A DNA stretch of 64,000 bases. Origin: Metallyticus violacea. Taxonomy: Eukaryota; Arthropoda; Insecta; Mantodea; Metallyticidae. The translations under genes and the position numbers were made by a program. The stretch is taken from the NCBI GenBank assembly GCA_030762175.1, contig CM060831.1, forward strand, positions 28,159,001 through 28,223,000, written 5' to 3'. Positions 1 to 11,700 of the stretch are shown in pieces (the stretch's first letter is position 1; each line of letters starts with the position of its first letter). The notes beneath the pieces were generated by a model. That model searched no databases. It saw only the letters and a program-made list of their open reading frames with translations, and was not told where the DNA came from.

Positions 1-480
1 CTGAATTCCAGATTATTGCCATTTTTTATCATTTTTATATCCAAGAAGGGAAGAACCTTGTTGTTTTCTATTTCCATTATGAATTTAACAGTCTGTCATG
101 TAGGTTGAGCAGTTTTGTTGCATCCTCTTTCCATTTTTCATTTACTATTGCAAAGACATCATCTACATAACAGTACCAACATTTGTATATATGTGGAAAA
201 CCCTCAACTAATTTTATTTCTAAGAAGCTCATGTACATATTAATTCCGATCACTTCTTTATGCTTTGGTTTTTGTATTTCAGTATAGTATTAAATTTTTT
301 TAAAAGGCAATTGACTAAATTGTATGTGGGTGAATTTATTGTATCTACAATAGGTCTCATTTATGATCAGGTTTATGTATTTTTGGTAGGCCATAGATTC
401 TAGTGTTGTAGGATTGTCTGGTATGATCTTTTTTTCTTCCTAGCTCAATAATAATTTGTTGTATTATACTATATCTCACT
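1..480 (-). mobile_element. Penelope-like element, RT fragment
   Basis: Read on minus, about 430-260 gives a decayed GLPKIHKP-type RT entry motif followed by a THIQFSQLPFKK segment that parallels the start of the copy at 44.17 kb. About 250-1 gives an MSFLEIK-like stretch and a YVDD-type RT active site (VDDVFAIV). Stops and frameshifts break it. It matches the family of the copy at 44.2-45.6 kb. It is cut by the window start on one side and by the inverted PLE insertion on the other. Confidence 0.75.
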
Positions 481-513
481 GTGAAAATTCCCATCATTCA
501 AAACTACTTATAC

Positions 514-552
514 AGAACACGTTTCACAGGCCTTTGTCCATATCATTAGCTG
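514..552 (-). ncRNA. Hammerhead-ribozyme-like motif (PLE 3' end)
   Basis: On minus: CTAATGA (one change from CTGANGA), a hairpin with a GGACAAAGGCC-type loop, GAAAC, then GTGTTC. It pairs in inverted orientation with the motif at 2009-2043. Confidence 0.5.
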
Positions 553-1679
553 TGAATCGACTGCCAATTCATTGATGGTTGAATGGACTTAGTGTATGTC
601 TCATGGACATTTTATGAACTTTTGGATTAATTTGTCTTCCGTTGGGATTTCAAAAAATAACCAGCAGGTTTAGCTATGGGAAATCCATTATCACCTTTTC
701 TGGCTGATTTATATATGAGTTGTTTAGAAATGCACATCACCAAATCATTCCTATATATTTTAAAGTCACAGACACATGGATGATATCTTTGTAGTGGTTA
801 ATAAGAAACGCTTGGGTGATGCTTTGAAAATGCTAAACCTACAAGATAGAGAAATTAAATTCACATTGGAAACAAAACAAGACAACATGATTCCTTTCCT
901 TGACTTACAAGATCATAAGAACAGGCAATAGTTTGAAATTTGGAATATACAGAAAGGATACACAGACTGAAAATTACATAAAGGCAAGTGGTTTCAATCC
1001 CACAGCAAACAAACATGTAGTCCTCTACAGCTTAGCACATAGACTCGTTAACATACCCTTGGAAATACAGTGAAGAGTACTCACACTTGATACAAATGGC
1101 AAAAACCAATGGGTACAACCAAGAAAATCAAGAAATTCAAACAAACAAACGAAGAGGTTAAAAGATTACAACATTGACAGCAAAAAAAGAAACTACCATT
1201 CACCAGAAATTTACTTATGAGCCCTGGGCCATCAAAAAAGTCCAGAAAATGCTCAAGAGGGTTTGGTATTACTTTGTCCCAAATGTCAGCCTGAATATCT
1301 GCTCAACTTCGGTGATGATAGACTCCATGATAGGAAGAAGCCATGAATCTATAAAATCAACTGCTTGCAGTGCAACAAAGCATATATTGGCAAAACAAAA
1401 AGAAGCATTGGCTTACAGAATACTGGAGAAACATCAGGTACAATCAGATAGATAAAGCAATGGTTGCACATCATTATTGAAGAGGTAAACATGATATAGA
1501 AATGGAAATCAAATTATTGAAATCGTAGATAGACCTTTGGAGCTGGAAATATGGTGTATATATATGAAGATAAGATTGTGAACTTCAACATCTCAATGGA
1601 AGACATATTAATCCAAAAGTTCATAAAATGTCCACAAGAAGTACACCTAGCCCATTCAATCATCAACAAAACTTTGTCA

Positions 1680-1985
1680 GTCCTGGTGGTGTAGTGGTTA
1701 CCATACTTGCCTCCTAAACCCAAGATTGCGGGTTCGAACCCGGCAAGGACCAATGGATTTTTTCGGGGCGTAAAAAGTATGGCTTCCTTCAGAAGGGAAG
1801 TAAAGCCGTGGGTCCCATGTCATACATTTACGGCACGAAAAAGAACCTCAAGCCTGAAAGAGAGGCCTCTGAGTAAAATTTGTCGGCCCGTTCATGCCCT
1901 GAGTTGAATGGGACGCTGATGACCTGAGCTGTTATTAAAGAGCATCCATAAATAAATCATTCAAAAAAAAAAAAAAAAAAAAAAA
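1680..1985 (+). repeat. tRNA-derived SINE, family 1
   Basis: The head has a pol III A-box-like GTGTAGTGGTTA and a B box GGTTCGAACCC in a foldable tRNA-like sequence. A conserved body of about 200 bases follows (landmarks AAAGCCGTGGGTCCCATG, AACCTCAAGCCTGAAAGAG, GACGCTGATGACCTGAG), then a poly(A) tail of more than 20. It is inserted in a PLE. This is the most complete of six copies; the others are at 18.6, 32.2, 34.5, 50.3 and 55.7 kb. Confidence 0.85.
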
Positions 1986-2008
1986 TGAAACTGGCAGTCC
2001 ACTCACAG

Positions 2009-2043
2009 CTGATGATGCAGGCAAAGACCTGTGAAATATGTTC
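2009..2043 (+). ncRNA. Hammerhead-ribozyme-like motif (PLE 3' end)
   Basis: Exact CTGATGA core (2009-2015), a GCAGG/CCUGU stem II around a CAAAGA loop, then GAAA (2033-2036) and a GUU cleavage-type triplet. A single extra U lies between CTGATGA and stem II, as in the other copies of this window. Helix I is short (G-C, A-U, then a mismatch). Confidence 0.6.
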
Positions 2044-2711
2044 TATATAATTCAATGGTAAGTGGAGCATGAGAGTATCAGATCAACTAACCAGTTAATT
2101 AATTCTATTAGTTGCTTAACTGTATTAGTTCCAATACAAGATTAGTTTTAAATTTTAATTTGCTGTTAGTATTTCATGTGTAAGTTAGCTGGTGATTTCT
2201 ATGTATTTATTCAATAGAGATACCCCATTTTTATTTTATTTGGTTTCAATAAATAATTAAAAAAATCTAAGTTATATTTGATTCACTCTTGTAACAAAAA
2301 AGGATGAAAGAAATAAAGAATACAATAATTTTTTTAAATATATAGCAAGCAGGACAAACTGGACAAGAAATACAAATCTGTTTGCCAATGTTTTCACAGC
2401 CATACATCAATGTTATATGATTCTAGATTAGACTGTCTTGCAATTCCAATCACTGAGCAATATATCAGAACTATGTTGCAATTTACATTATACCCTTTAA
2501 CCTTAAATATAATTACCAAAAGATTTTAATCCTTAAATGAATGATTCATGAAACTTGTACTAATGGGAAGAGAACAAACAGAAAGATGACAGGAAGGAAG
2601 AAAGAAAAATGGGAAGAAAAAAGAAGGGGAAATATATATATTGCAAAGCTATTATAATATTATACATAACCATAATAAAAACCACTCAACATTCAAAGAT
2701 TGTTGAACTAC

Positions 2712-5700
2712 CTGTTTGGATCTTTCTCTTCTGCTTCAAGCAGCTTTTTATTCCAATAGCTGCTCTGTGTAGGACCATCTCGTCTTGCCTTCTTCATTAC
2801 TTTATCCAGCTCTCGACGCTTTGGGGAAGATACTGTTAAAAATGTATAAATAAATATCATAATAATGCACAATGTACACCATCTGTTGTGCTACCTATTG
2901 GATTATTTTGCTTTTAATACATTTGAATAAGTAAATGCTTAGGCTTGCCATAAAAACGGGTTTTTATTGAATAAGAAGACATGGTTTCATATTTTTAATT
3001 TATTTTGGTGTATCATACTTCCATTACCATGTTTACCATTAATATAGCATGTTTCCAAAAATGACCTCCCCTCTATTCCATCACACACAGTCTAGTATTA
3101 CATACACTACCTAAATTCAGAAAGCTGCCTCTAAGGATTACTTAGAATTTCCAAAATTGGGCACCTTTTCTTACAAACCAAACCTTGAAGCTAGTGATGA
3201 GCATTAATAAAATTGAGAATATTTCTTATAAGGCAAGTCTCAGTGCATCCTGCATTATGGGCTGATGGTAAATCCTAATGGAAGTTCCTGTATCTGTTCT
3301 TATACAAAATGGTGCTTAGGACCTTCATCAAATGAGCCAGGAGAGTGGTTTCTTATACTTGGCCTTTATCTTCAACTTCTTTTAGCCTAAATGCATCATT
3401 GCTTGCTACCCAACCAAACAATCACCAAGGCAGGAAGGTAGCCCTCTGGATCTTCAAGATTCTTACAAGCTTCTTACGAAGTAGAGAGACATACAATTTG
3501 TCATTTTGATAATGGTAGCTTTTTTCTGTGGTGAAAATATTGTAATCTGCAAAAATAATTTTCCGATGTCTTTTGTCAGAAGACACCTACAGCAGTACCC
3601 TATGCTGGCATTGGACTGTGCAGCAGACAAATATTTTCAATTTTTAAGGAACTGGAAAATCTTAGCTGCCAATTTGCTAGTCTTATTAAAACCAATTATG
3701 TCAACATGGTTCCTGCAATCTCTTCATTTCACGACTGAATTTTTACCTATTTTTACTGCAGTTGAAATCAACAAGAGGCTGATAAATAGTTTGACATCTG
3801 ACTACCAAAATACTTGGCATGGCCCCTTTAAAAAGTATGTGACAGTATTCATAGCTAATGTAGAGTAAATCAAAATTAATGGTACAAAAAGAAAACATAT
3901 CTGTGACTGCTGTATTCAATTTATTTCACAAATACAGATATAATATGAAACGTTAACTTCTAAGTTAATATGGACATTCACAGATGTTTGCACCCTTTAT
4001 GACACAGCAGAGGTATAGTCTAGTTCTTGTCACAGCCATGACAGCATAGCCTGATCAATTGAGTCAACTGCATCATGCATTAACTGCTGTAAGCCCTGTG
4101 GAAGTAGGGGTATGAACATCTTGTCTTTCACATACTCCCAAAAGAAAAAATTCTTAGGCAGTCCAGCATAGACAGTATATCATTCGACCCAGCAGAGCCA
4201 TCCAGCCTTCTGGAAGATGTGGTTGCGGTAACTGCAAATGTGTTTATGTCAATGTGGCATGGCATTATCAGGCTGCAAAATGAAGTTGATGCCTCTTCTA
4301 CAACTAGGCAACAACCACTCAGACAACATGCAAGGTAAGTGAACTCTGTACCTGTAATGTTCACAATTTTGTTATTGATAGATGGCAGTGCTTTTTCCCT
4401 TATATAAGCAACCCATCTCCTTAAACTGTTTCACCCGCCTTGTATATTGTTAATGAGTTGCTTCTTTAGCAAATTTGGTCCAGAAATTCTCTTAACAATA
4501 GTTACCAATGAAGTTTTTGCATATTCTAGAACACAACTAGCTTTTTCTTTCAATGATGCCAACATTTTGAATACAGCACCTCTGGTGAGCATTTTGGAGA
4601 TTTTGCTTTCAGTGTTGCCAAATGAAACTTGGACAGCTATACTTTAACTTTATACGGGTATTTTCAAAATAAATCCGCTATATCAGTTATTGGTATGTTT
4701 CATTTTTTGTACCATTTGTTTTCAATTACTCTTTATTATATAAACATATATGTAAACATGTTTTGTATAATATAAATATATTTAACACTTTCAATATTGC
4801 TCATAAATAAACTACAGAAGATCAAGGCCGCAAAGTTAATAAAAAGGAAGAAAAGCTCTAATAACATGATACATAATCCTTCGTCATTATCACACAATGA
4901 GTAAAGCTAGATCGAAAAATGTGCCATGGGACAGGTCCAAAATGTAGAATATATGGGACAACTTTAACTCAGAACTCCTACAGAAAATCAGTCATTACAA
5001 TATTCTATTTACCGTGGACTTTTCATCCTACGAAGATATGGACAGGCCTTTTATCTTGTACCTAATGTACTTACTTTGACTCTCTATAATTGTTGCAATA
5101 TGATCACTAACACTTTAGAAAGAGCAGATCACTCCCCAAACTCTTCACATTTTTGGAGGAGTCTCTGCTGGGAATACAGAGATCAGCATGTCATTTTATT
5201 TCTAGATTATATTGTTACATCCAGCTTTCATTACTTGTTTGCCATTAAACATGTCTTTTGATCTTCTGTACAATTTTTCTGGCCTTTTCTAGTGCCAATG
5301 CTCACACCCTTTAAGCTTGTTATGTTGTAAGGAATCTCAGAAACTGGAGAGCTTCCTGATAATCCAAGATATTTTAACTTCTGATCCAAAAATCAAAAAA
5401 TTTCAGAATGGAGCATATGTGCACCTTATGATATTCTTTCAACATCTACTTCATTTTGTCATATTCATTTACTGTTATTAAGGGTCTCTCTGAGCAGTCT
5501 TGAGCTCTAAGTCTTTCAACATCTACTTCATTTTGTCATATTCTTTACTGTTATCAAGAGTCTCTCTGAGCAGTCTTGAACTCTAAGAGTTCATCTACAA
5601 ATTTGCAAACCATCAATAAATAGTGGTTTTTGAAGGACAGAGATTGCTAAATGCATATTGCTATCTTTTACAGCATTTTCTCCCTTGTCCAAACCAGCAT

Positions 5701-8700
5701 TAGAACCAAAGAAAATCTGGTACAGATTTTCTCTCATTTTATATCCATCCTAGCTTGTGAACACACCAACATTTAATTAAAGTTCAACAAAACTGCTCAC
5801 ACAAAATATTATTGATACATTACAATAAAACTCTACAATGCTATTCCTAAAGAAATCATATCCTGTAACAATATTAAATTCAAGAAAATTTTAGAACATC
5901 ATTTAATAGAAAAAGCCTTCTTAGCTTTATGAATATTTATTATAATTTAGATCTTAATTTTATTGCACATATCTTATAAACAAATAATTATTGTAACCTA
6001 GAGGTTATCCTTACTGTTCTTACCCATTTTTTATGTCTGATTATTGCAATTTGTATTTATATTTATCCTACAACCCTAATGTAATGTATATCTTATTATT
6101 GTACATATTTACTAATGAATCTATCTTACTGTACAAAATTAATCTTAATTGTAGCTTTATACTGACATGGTCCAATTGTGTATCACACCACCTGAACAGC
6201 AATAAATTGAAATTTGCAGACATTGCTGCCAATACTTCAATCTAAAGATAGGAACTTACATAAGGGCATATGATAATTCATTATTGTTAATTTCGAAAAC
6301 TTTTGGCAGGATCCTTCCTTATATCTGGAAAATTCCAAATCAGTTTTGCATGACATTAATGAAGGGCCTGATAAAGATTTTTAGAGTTCAATAATAATGA
6401 ATTTAATAATAATAATAATAATAATAATAATTATTATTATTATTATTATTATATTACTGTAAATAGACTCATGAACAGAAGTTTCAGACATTGTCAAAAT
6501 CTAAGAACACTTGTTTAAATAATCATTTATAACTGAAAAGTATAGCATAAGAATATCAAAAGTTTAACAGAAACAGTAGATATACAGTATCTTATTCTTA
6601 GATCATTTACAACAATAAAGGAAAATTACTCATTTTTTCTACAATTATCTATAATTCATCCACCCTGTATAGGCATTTCTCAGTCAAGAATACTTTTAGA
6701 TCTCTCTTAAATTTCTATTCGCTTTTTTATTTTTTTTTTTACAAAATTACACCTGTGATAACTGGATCACATTCTGACGCTTTTTTATTTATAGTGACTC
6801 GATGTAAATTAGCTTCCTCATGTGTCTTAGGTGTGATATTAGTTATTGCTGCCAGCATGCTTATTGCCATTTACAATTAATAGAATTAGTCTACATACAT
6901 ATAGCTAGATTACAGAACAGGTTATTTTCCCTTTTAGACATGAAGTTCTTTGGTTAAGTCTGCAAATAATTGTTATACATTGTTTTTGTAAAATTATTTA
7001 GTTTACCAATACCTGTGCTACCCCAGGGTTCTATGCCATACTGTATATATAAGGATAAATTATTCCATAATATGCCATTTTAGTAGAGCCATATCCAAAT
7101 ATTTTCAGAGTACCCTTAACAGATATAATCCCATGCCTATTTTCTTGCATATATGATTTATGCGCTAGTTATTTGTCAGATTCCTATCAAAGTGTAAACC
7201 CAAGAAATTAACACAATGAGTTGCTTCTATCACTTTTCCATTTAAAATTATTTATTACAACTCTTATTGTTGTAATGCTGGATGCATAGAATTCTGTCTT
7301 GTTTATTTTTAGATTGTTATTTTCAAGATACATCAGCATGATCGTTCAGGAGTCTGCTATTAAATATTTTACACTCTCTACTGTCTTATCCCAAAATAGT
7401 TGTGATGTATCATCTGCATATGAAATTACTTTGCCATTCTCAAACTGAGGGATATTGTTCACATATATAAGATATAAAAGAGGGTCACTGAGTCGTTACT
7501 GAGCCTTGAGGTACTCCACAATTTACAGTGTCATACTGTGATGAAAATGTTTTAATAATATTACCAATGTTACTCTGTATCCTGGTGCATTTTTTGCAAT
7601 TTGTTATTTTAGTAATTCAAGCGTTTTCCCTCTTGTACCATAGTTTACAAGTTTTATCAATAATAGGTCAATAGATACACCATCGAATGCCTTTGATACA
7701 TCAAGAAAGAGTCCCATCACTATTTCCCCATTGTCCAAGTGTGCAAACGCTTGGTGGATTACTTCTGCCATAGCTGTGAGTGTTGAATGATTCTTCCTGA
7801 AGCCATGCTGAGTACTAACAAGTAAATTATGTTTATTGAAGAAACTGACCAATCTAATATTTATAGTTTTCTCAAGCACTTTACCAAATACATAAGCGAG
7901 AGTAATAGACCTGTAATTCATAATATTGTGCTCATCTGCCTTTTTAAGGATTGGTTAGACTATATTTATCTTTAAACAATCAGGAAAGATACTTGCATCA
8001 ATTGAATAATTTATTAGGTGTACTAGTGTATCCATAAGTCCCATTTTACAGTACCTAAGAATCTTAGGAGAAACCTCATCCCACCCTGAAGATGATTGAC
8101 ATTTCAATTCATGAATTATTTTGCTTATTTCCAAGTGTGGTGTAATGTTGAGTGTGGTAAGGTGAGCTGAAAATTATAAGGTTTAACTTGATTATATATA
8201 GTTTCCATCATATTTGTAAAATAAAGTTAAATACATTACATATTTCTCCTGGTGTGTGTATAATTTGTTCGTTCACATTTAGGGTTATGTTTTTTGTTTA
8301 AATTTTCTGATTCTTTTGCCTATTTATAATGTTCCATGCAGTTTTAACCTTACTATATTTCAGTGCTGCATGTTTGAGATATCTGTCTGGCAAGAGCTTT
8401 AGCATATTCTTTTTTCAAGGTTTTATAGGTGTTTATACATCTCAAATTTTGTCATTTTATAAAACTCATACATGCAATTCATCCTCTCTCTTAGTATTTT
8501 TATTTCATAAGGTAATTGAATTTTCTGGTTGTTTTTTTTTAAATATAATTTTTTTTACCTTTACTGGAAATGCCAAGTTTAAATGTTGGTGGGCTGTATC
8601 AACAAAAGAATCCCATTTCTTGTTTGGGTCTTCTGTTAAGTATACAGATTACCATTTTTTACAATTTTAATATATTTGTTAACTTTCTTAAATTTGTATT

Positions 8701-11700
8701 ACTAGTCTGTATTATTTGTATGTATACCTCTTTTTCCACCTCAGGATTACAATTAATTATATCTATAATTTCTGCACAATGATCAAATATGTGATATTCA
8801 TTTACAAATGCGGAAAACTGATTCAACTTTAAGTTTGTTATTATATAGTCTATTGATGTAACAGATCTGGAAGTTATTCGGGTTGGACATTTAATTACAT
8901 CATGCAAGTTTTAGCTTCTTATTAAGTCGCAAAGTAGCTTGTACTCATTAGTGTTCAGGTTTGAGTTTATGTTGATATCACCTAGTATAACAACAGGTTG
9001 CTCTTTCAACATCATTTTACTGGATAACTAATCAAGTCCTTTTAGAAAATTGTTACGTTGGAACTTGGGGTTCTACATATACCTATTATAAATATGTTTC
9101 CTATCTCTGTTGATAATTTAATTGCTGCCCTTTTTATTGTCATTTCTATAGAATGTTTTTGTACCCATTCTTGAGAACTACATACAATATTATTCTGTAC
9201 ATATATTACTATACCTCCCCCTTTATAATCTTTCCTACTAAAGTTATCTCCTAAATTATAATCTATTAATTTTGAAAATTTGATCTTATTATCTAAAAGA
9301 CCATGTTCTGCTTTGCAATCATTGAGCATTACGTTAATAGCATCTGTATTATTGAACAAGTCCTGGACATTTTGGTGAAGAACTCTTAATGTTTTATTAT
9401 TTAGATTTCCTCTAGTTCCTTTGAGGGCATTGAGTTTTCCAACTGAAAGGTTATTTTCCCACTTGGTGATACATGAAGTGAGTTGCTTAGTTTTTTGTTT
9501 ATGTATTCTGTTAATTCACACAGCTCTTTGACTATATAATTTTTCCCATTTGAATTTAAGCGTAGGATGCTTAGTATGTAGATTTTTGCCTTGTTTACCT
9601 ATGTCAATTAAGTTTACACTATTAAATTTAGAGCATAGAAACTTTAGTTATAGGTTAGTTTTTTGTATTTCTTTGTTTACACAAGAATTATGAATTAAGT
9701 CATACCTATGGGGTATATTTGCTATAACTATTTGCTAATATCTAGGGTAATTTGTGAATACCTTTTCAATCTGATCAATTATCTCTTTTGCCTCTTTTTT
9801 ATACATCGTTTGCACCTGCTATAATGACTGTTACATCTGCACTACTATTACTCAAAACACTATTGCTGTATGGACAAGTTTAGCATTTGGCTTGATGTAG
9901 CCTACTACATTTATGCTGCTTAGGCAGCCATGCAATTTTACTGCTATGTTTCAAGCATGACTATCACCATGTACAGCTATTTTCACTTTCTTTGGTCTCT
10001 TCTTTGTAGCACTTCATTTACATACTTGCTCCACTGCCAAACTGCGTTCCTAGTCTTCTATTGGGCTGTAGAAGTTAGAGGTTGTAATGCCTGGATTTGG
10101 ATTTTTGAAAATCTCTTTGCTGTTTTTCCTGGCTTTTCCTATTTTATTTCTTCCGCTCATGAGGAGGGCAATTTCTTGTTTTCTTGTTTTAGATTTTCCA
10201 CTTCTCTGTGTGCTTCTTTTAGATCTTTGTTTAATATTTCTATTACTTTCTGCAAAGAGGCTATATATTCTTTATCTTCCACATGCTTTCTGTTGTCAAA
10301 ATCAACATTCGTTTCTTTTGCTATACCACAGTTCTTCTGTTGTATTTCATTTTCATTGTCACAATTAATGCACACGTAATTGACTGTATTACTATTAGTA
10401 TAATATTTATTGTTTTCATTGGTTTTTCTTGTATTTTTTGTGAGGAAATTACAATTATCATTCTTACCGACCGCCATTTTGGATCTGTGAATAATTTCAC
10501 ATTCATCATATTTATTAGAAAGAGGGAATGCAGAAAACTTTGAAATTGGAAATCAGCTGTGCCTAAATTAGCTGGAATGATGCTTCAAATTTCCATCATT
10601 CAGATTCGTTTTTATAACTAAAATTCATACTCACTGCTGATCTATGATGTACCCAAAAATAATTGAAATTTCAGAAAAACTTGCTTGTGCTCTGTAGTAA
10701 CAAATTATGTTGCTAGGCAATGCTAGCTTAAAGTTTCTCGGGTCACTTAGCTCTGCCAATTGGTGTCATTCTATGTGTTGTGGTTCATCTTTACTGCTGC
10801 TTTGTGTCTGTCTCTACCCACATCATCCTGTGAATTTTGTGCAACTATATTGTATTTTGTTTTTTTACTGGGAAAAAACTGCAACTACAACCATTGTTAT
10901 GCTTTGGTAAGCCTTTAAAGGTGATACTTTGGGGAAATTACGAGTCTCTGAGTTTAAAAAATGGCAACATGTCAACTTAAGACTGGCTGTCCATCAATAA
11001 GCAGAATTAAGCTATATATTGAAAAAATTTATAGGCCACTATTGAAGAAACATTTCTATCATGCAGTACCTATCAGTGCATTTTAATAAAATATCTGCAT
11101 TTAAAATGGCTGTCCACAAAATGGGTGCTTTACTTGCTCTTAGAGGAGCAGAAAGACATTTGCATGATCATTTGGTGTAACTTTAAGGAGGACCTGCGAA
11201 AAAAACCAAACTTTTTACTAAGATCATGACTGTGGGAAAGAGACTTGGTGCTTAGCTTATGACTTAGAAACCAAACAAACAATAGATCAGTGGAAACATT
11301 TCAATTCACAGAGACCTAAGAAGCAGGTCAAGTTTATCAAATGTCAAGACAATGTTGATTTTTAATTTTTATGTGAATGGGATTGTGCATGAGGAATTAC
11401 TTCCTCTTGTAAAATTAATTTTCCCAGAGGAAGAGAAGACTGCATGTAACATGCACCTGAAATGACCACAATTTGTATGCCACCCTGAAAAAGAAGGTCT
11501 CAAGAAGGAGAAAGGGCAGACATCAGGTGGGATTGGTGTGTTAATGTGGAGAAAGTTTGCTAGCGAAAGTATTCAAAGAGCTAGGTGGAAATTCAGTACT
11601 GTGGTGGAAAATAGATGAAGTATATGGTATTAACATGTACCTTGAAGCAGCATATAATCCACCAAATATTTCTGAGTATTATAATCCAAATTTATTTAAC

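Larger units (their letters stand above)
481..2045 (+). mobile_element. Penelope-like element with inverted 3' ends
   Basis: From about 655 the + strand encodes AMGNPLSPFLADLYMS (PLE RT palm), a decayed active-site region and, near 1350-1400, a GIY-YIG-like NKAYIGKTKRS. It ends at KFIKCP near 1610-1630 and a hammerhead-like motif at 2009-2043. The first 170 bases are a minus-strand copy of the same 3' end (a KFIKCP match near 610-630 and a motif at 514-552), so the unit has inverted termini. A SINE interrupts it at 1680-1985. All frames are broken. Confidence 0.75.

Noticed and set aside
1680..1752. Intact tRNA gene
   Set aside because: A and B boxes are present, but the sequence continues into a conserved non-tRNA body with a poly(A) tail and recurs five more times: it is a SINE head.
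1514..1907. Short ORFs over the SINE and PLE end as genes
   Set aside because: They lie in repeat sequence and recur in parts at other SINE copies.
6401..6453. CRISPR or satellite array
   Set aside because: Simple trinucleotide repeat; no spacers.
10087..10543. Hydrophobic + strand ORFs as membrane proteins
   Set aside because: They are antisense shadows of the minus-strand LINE coding region.
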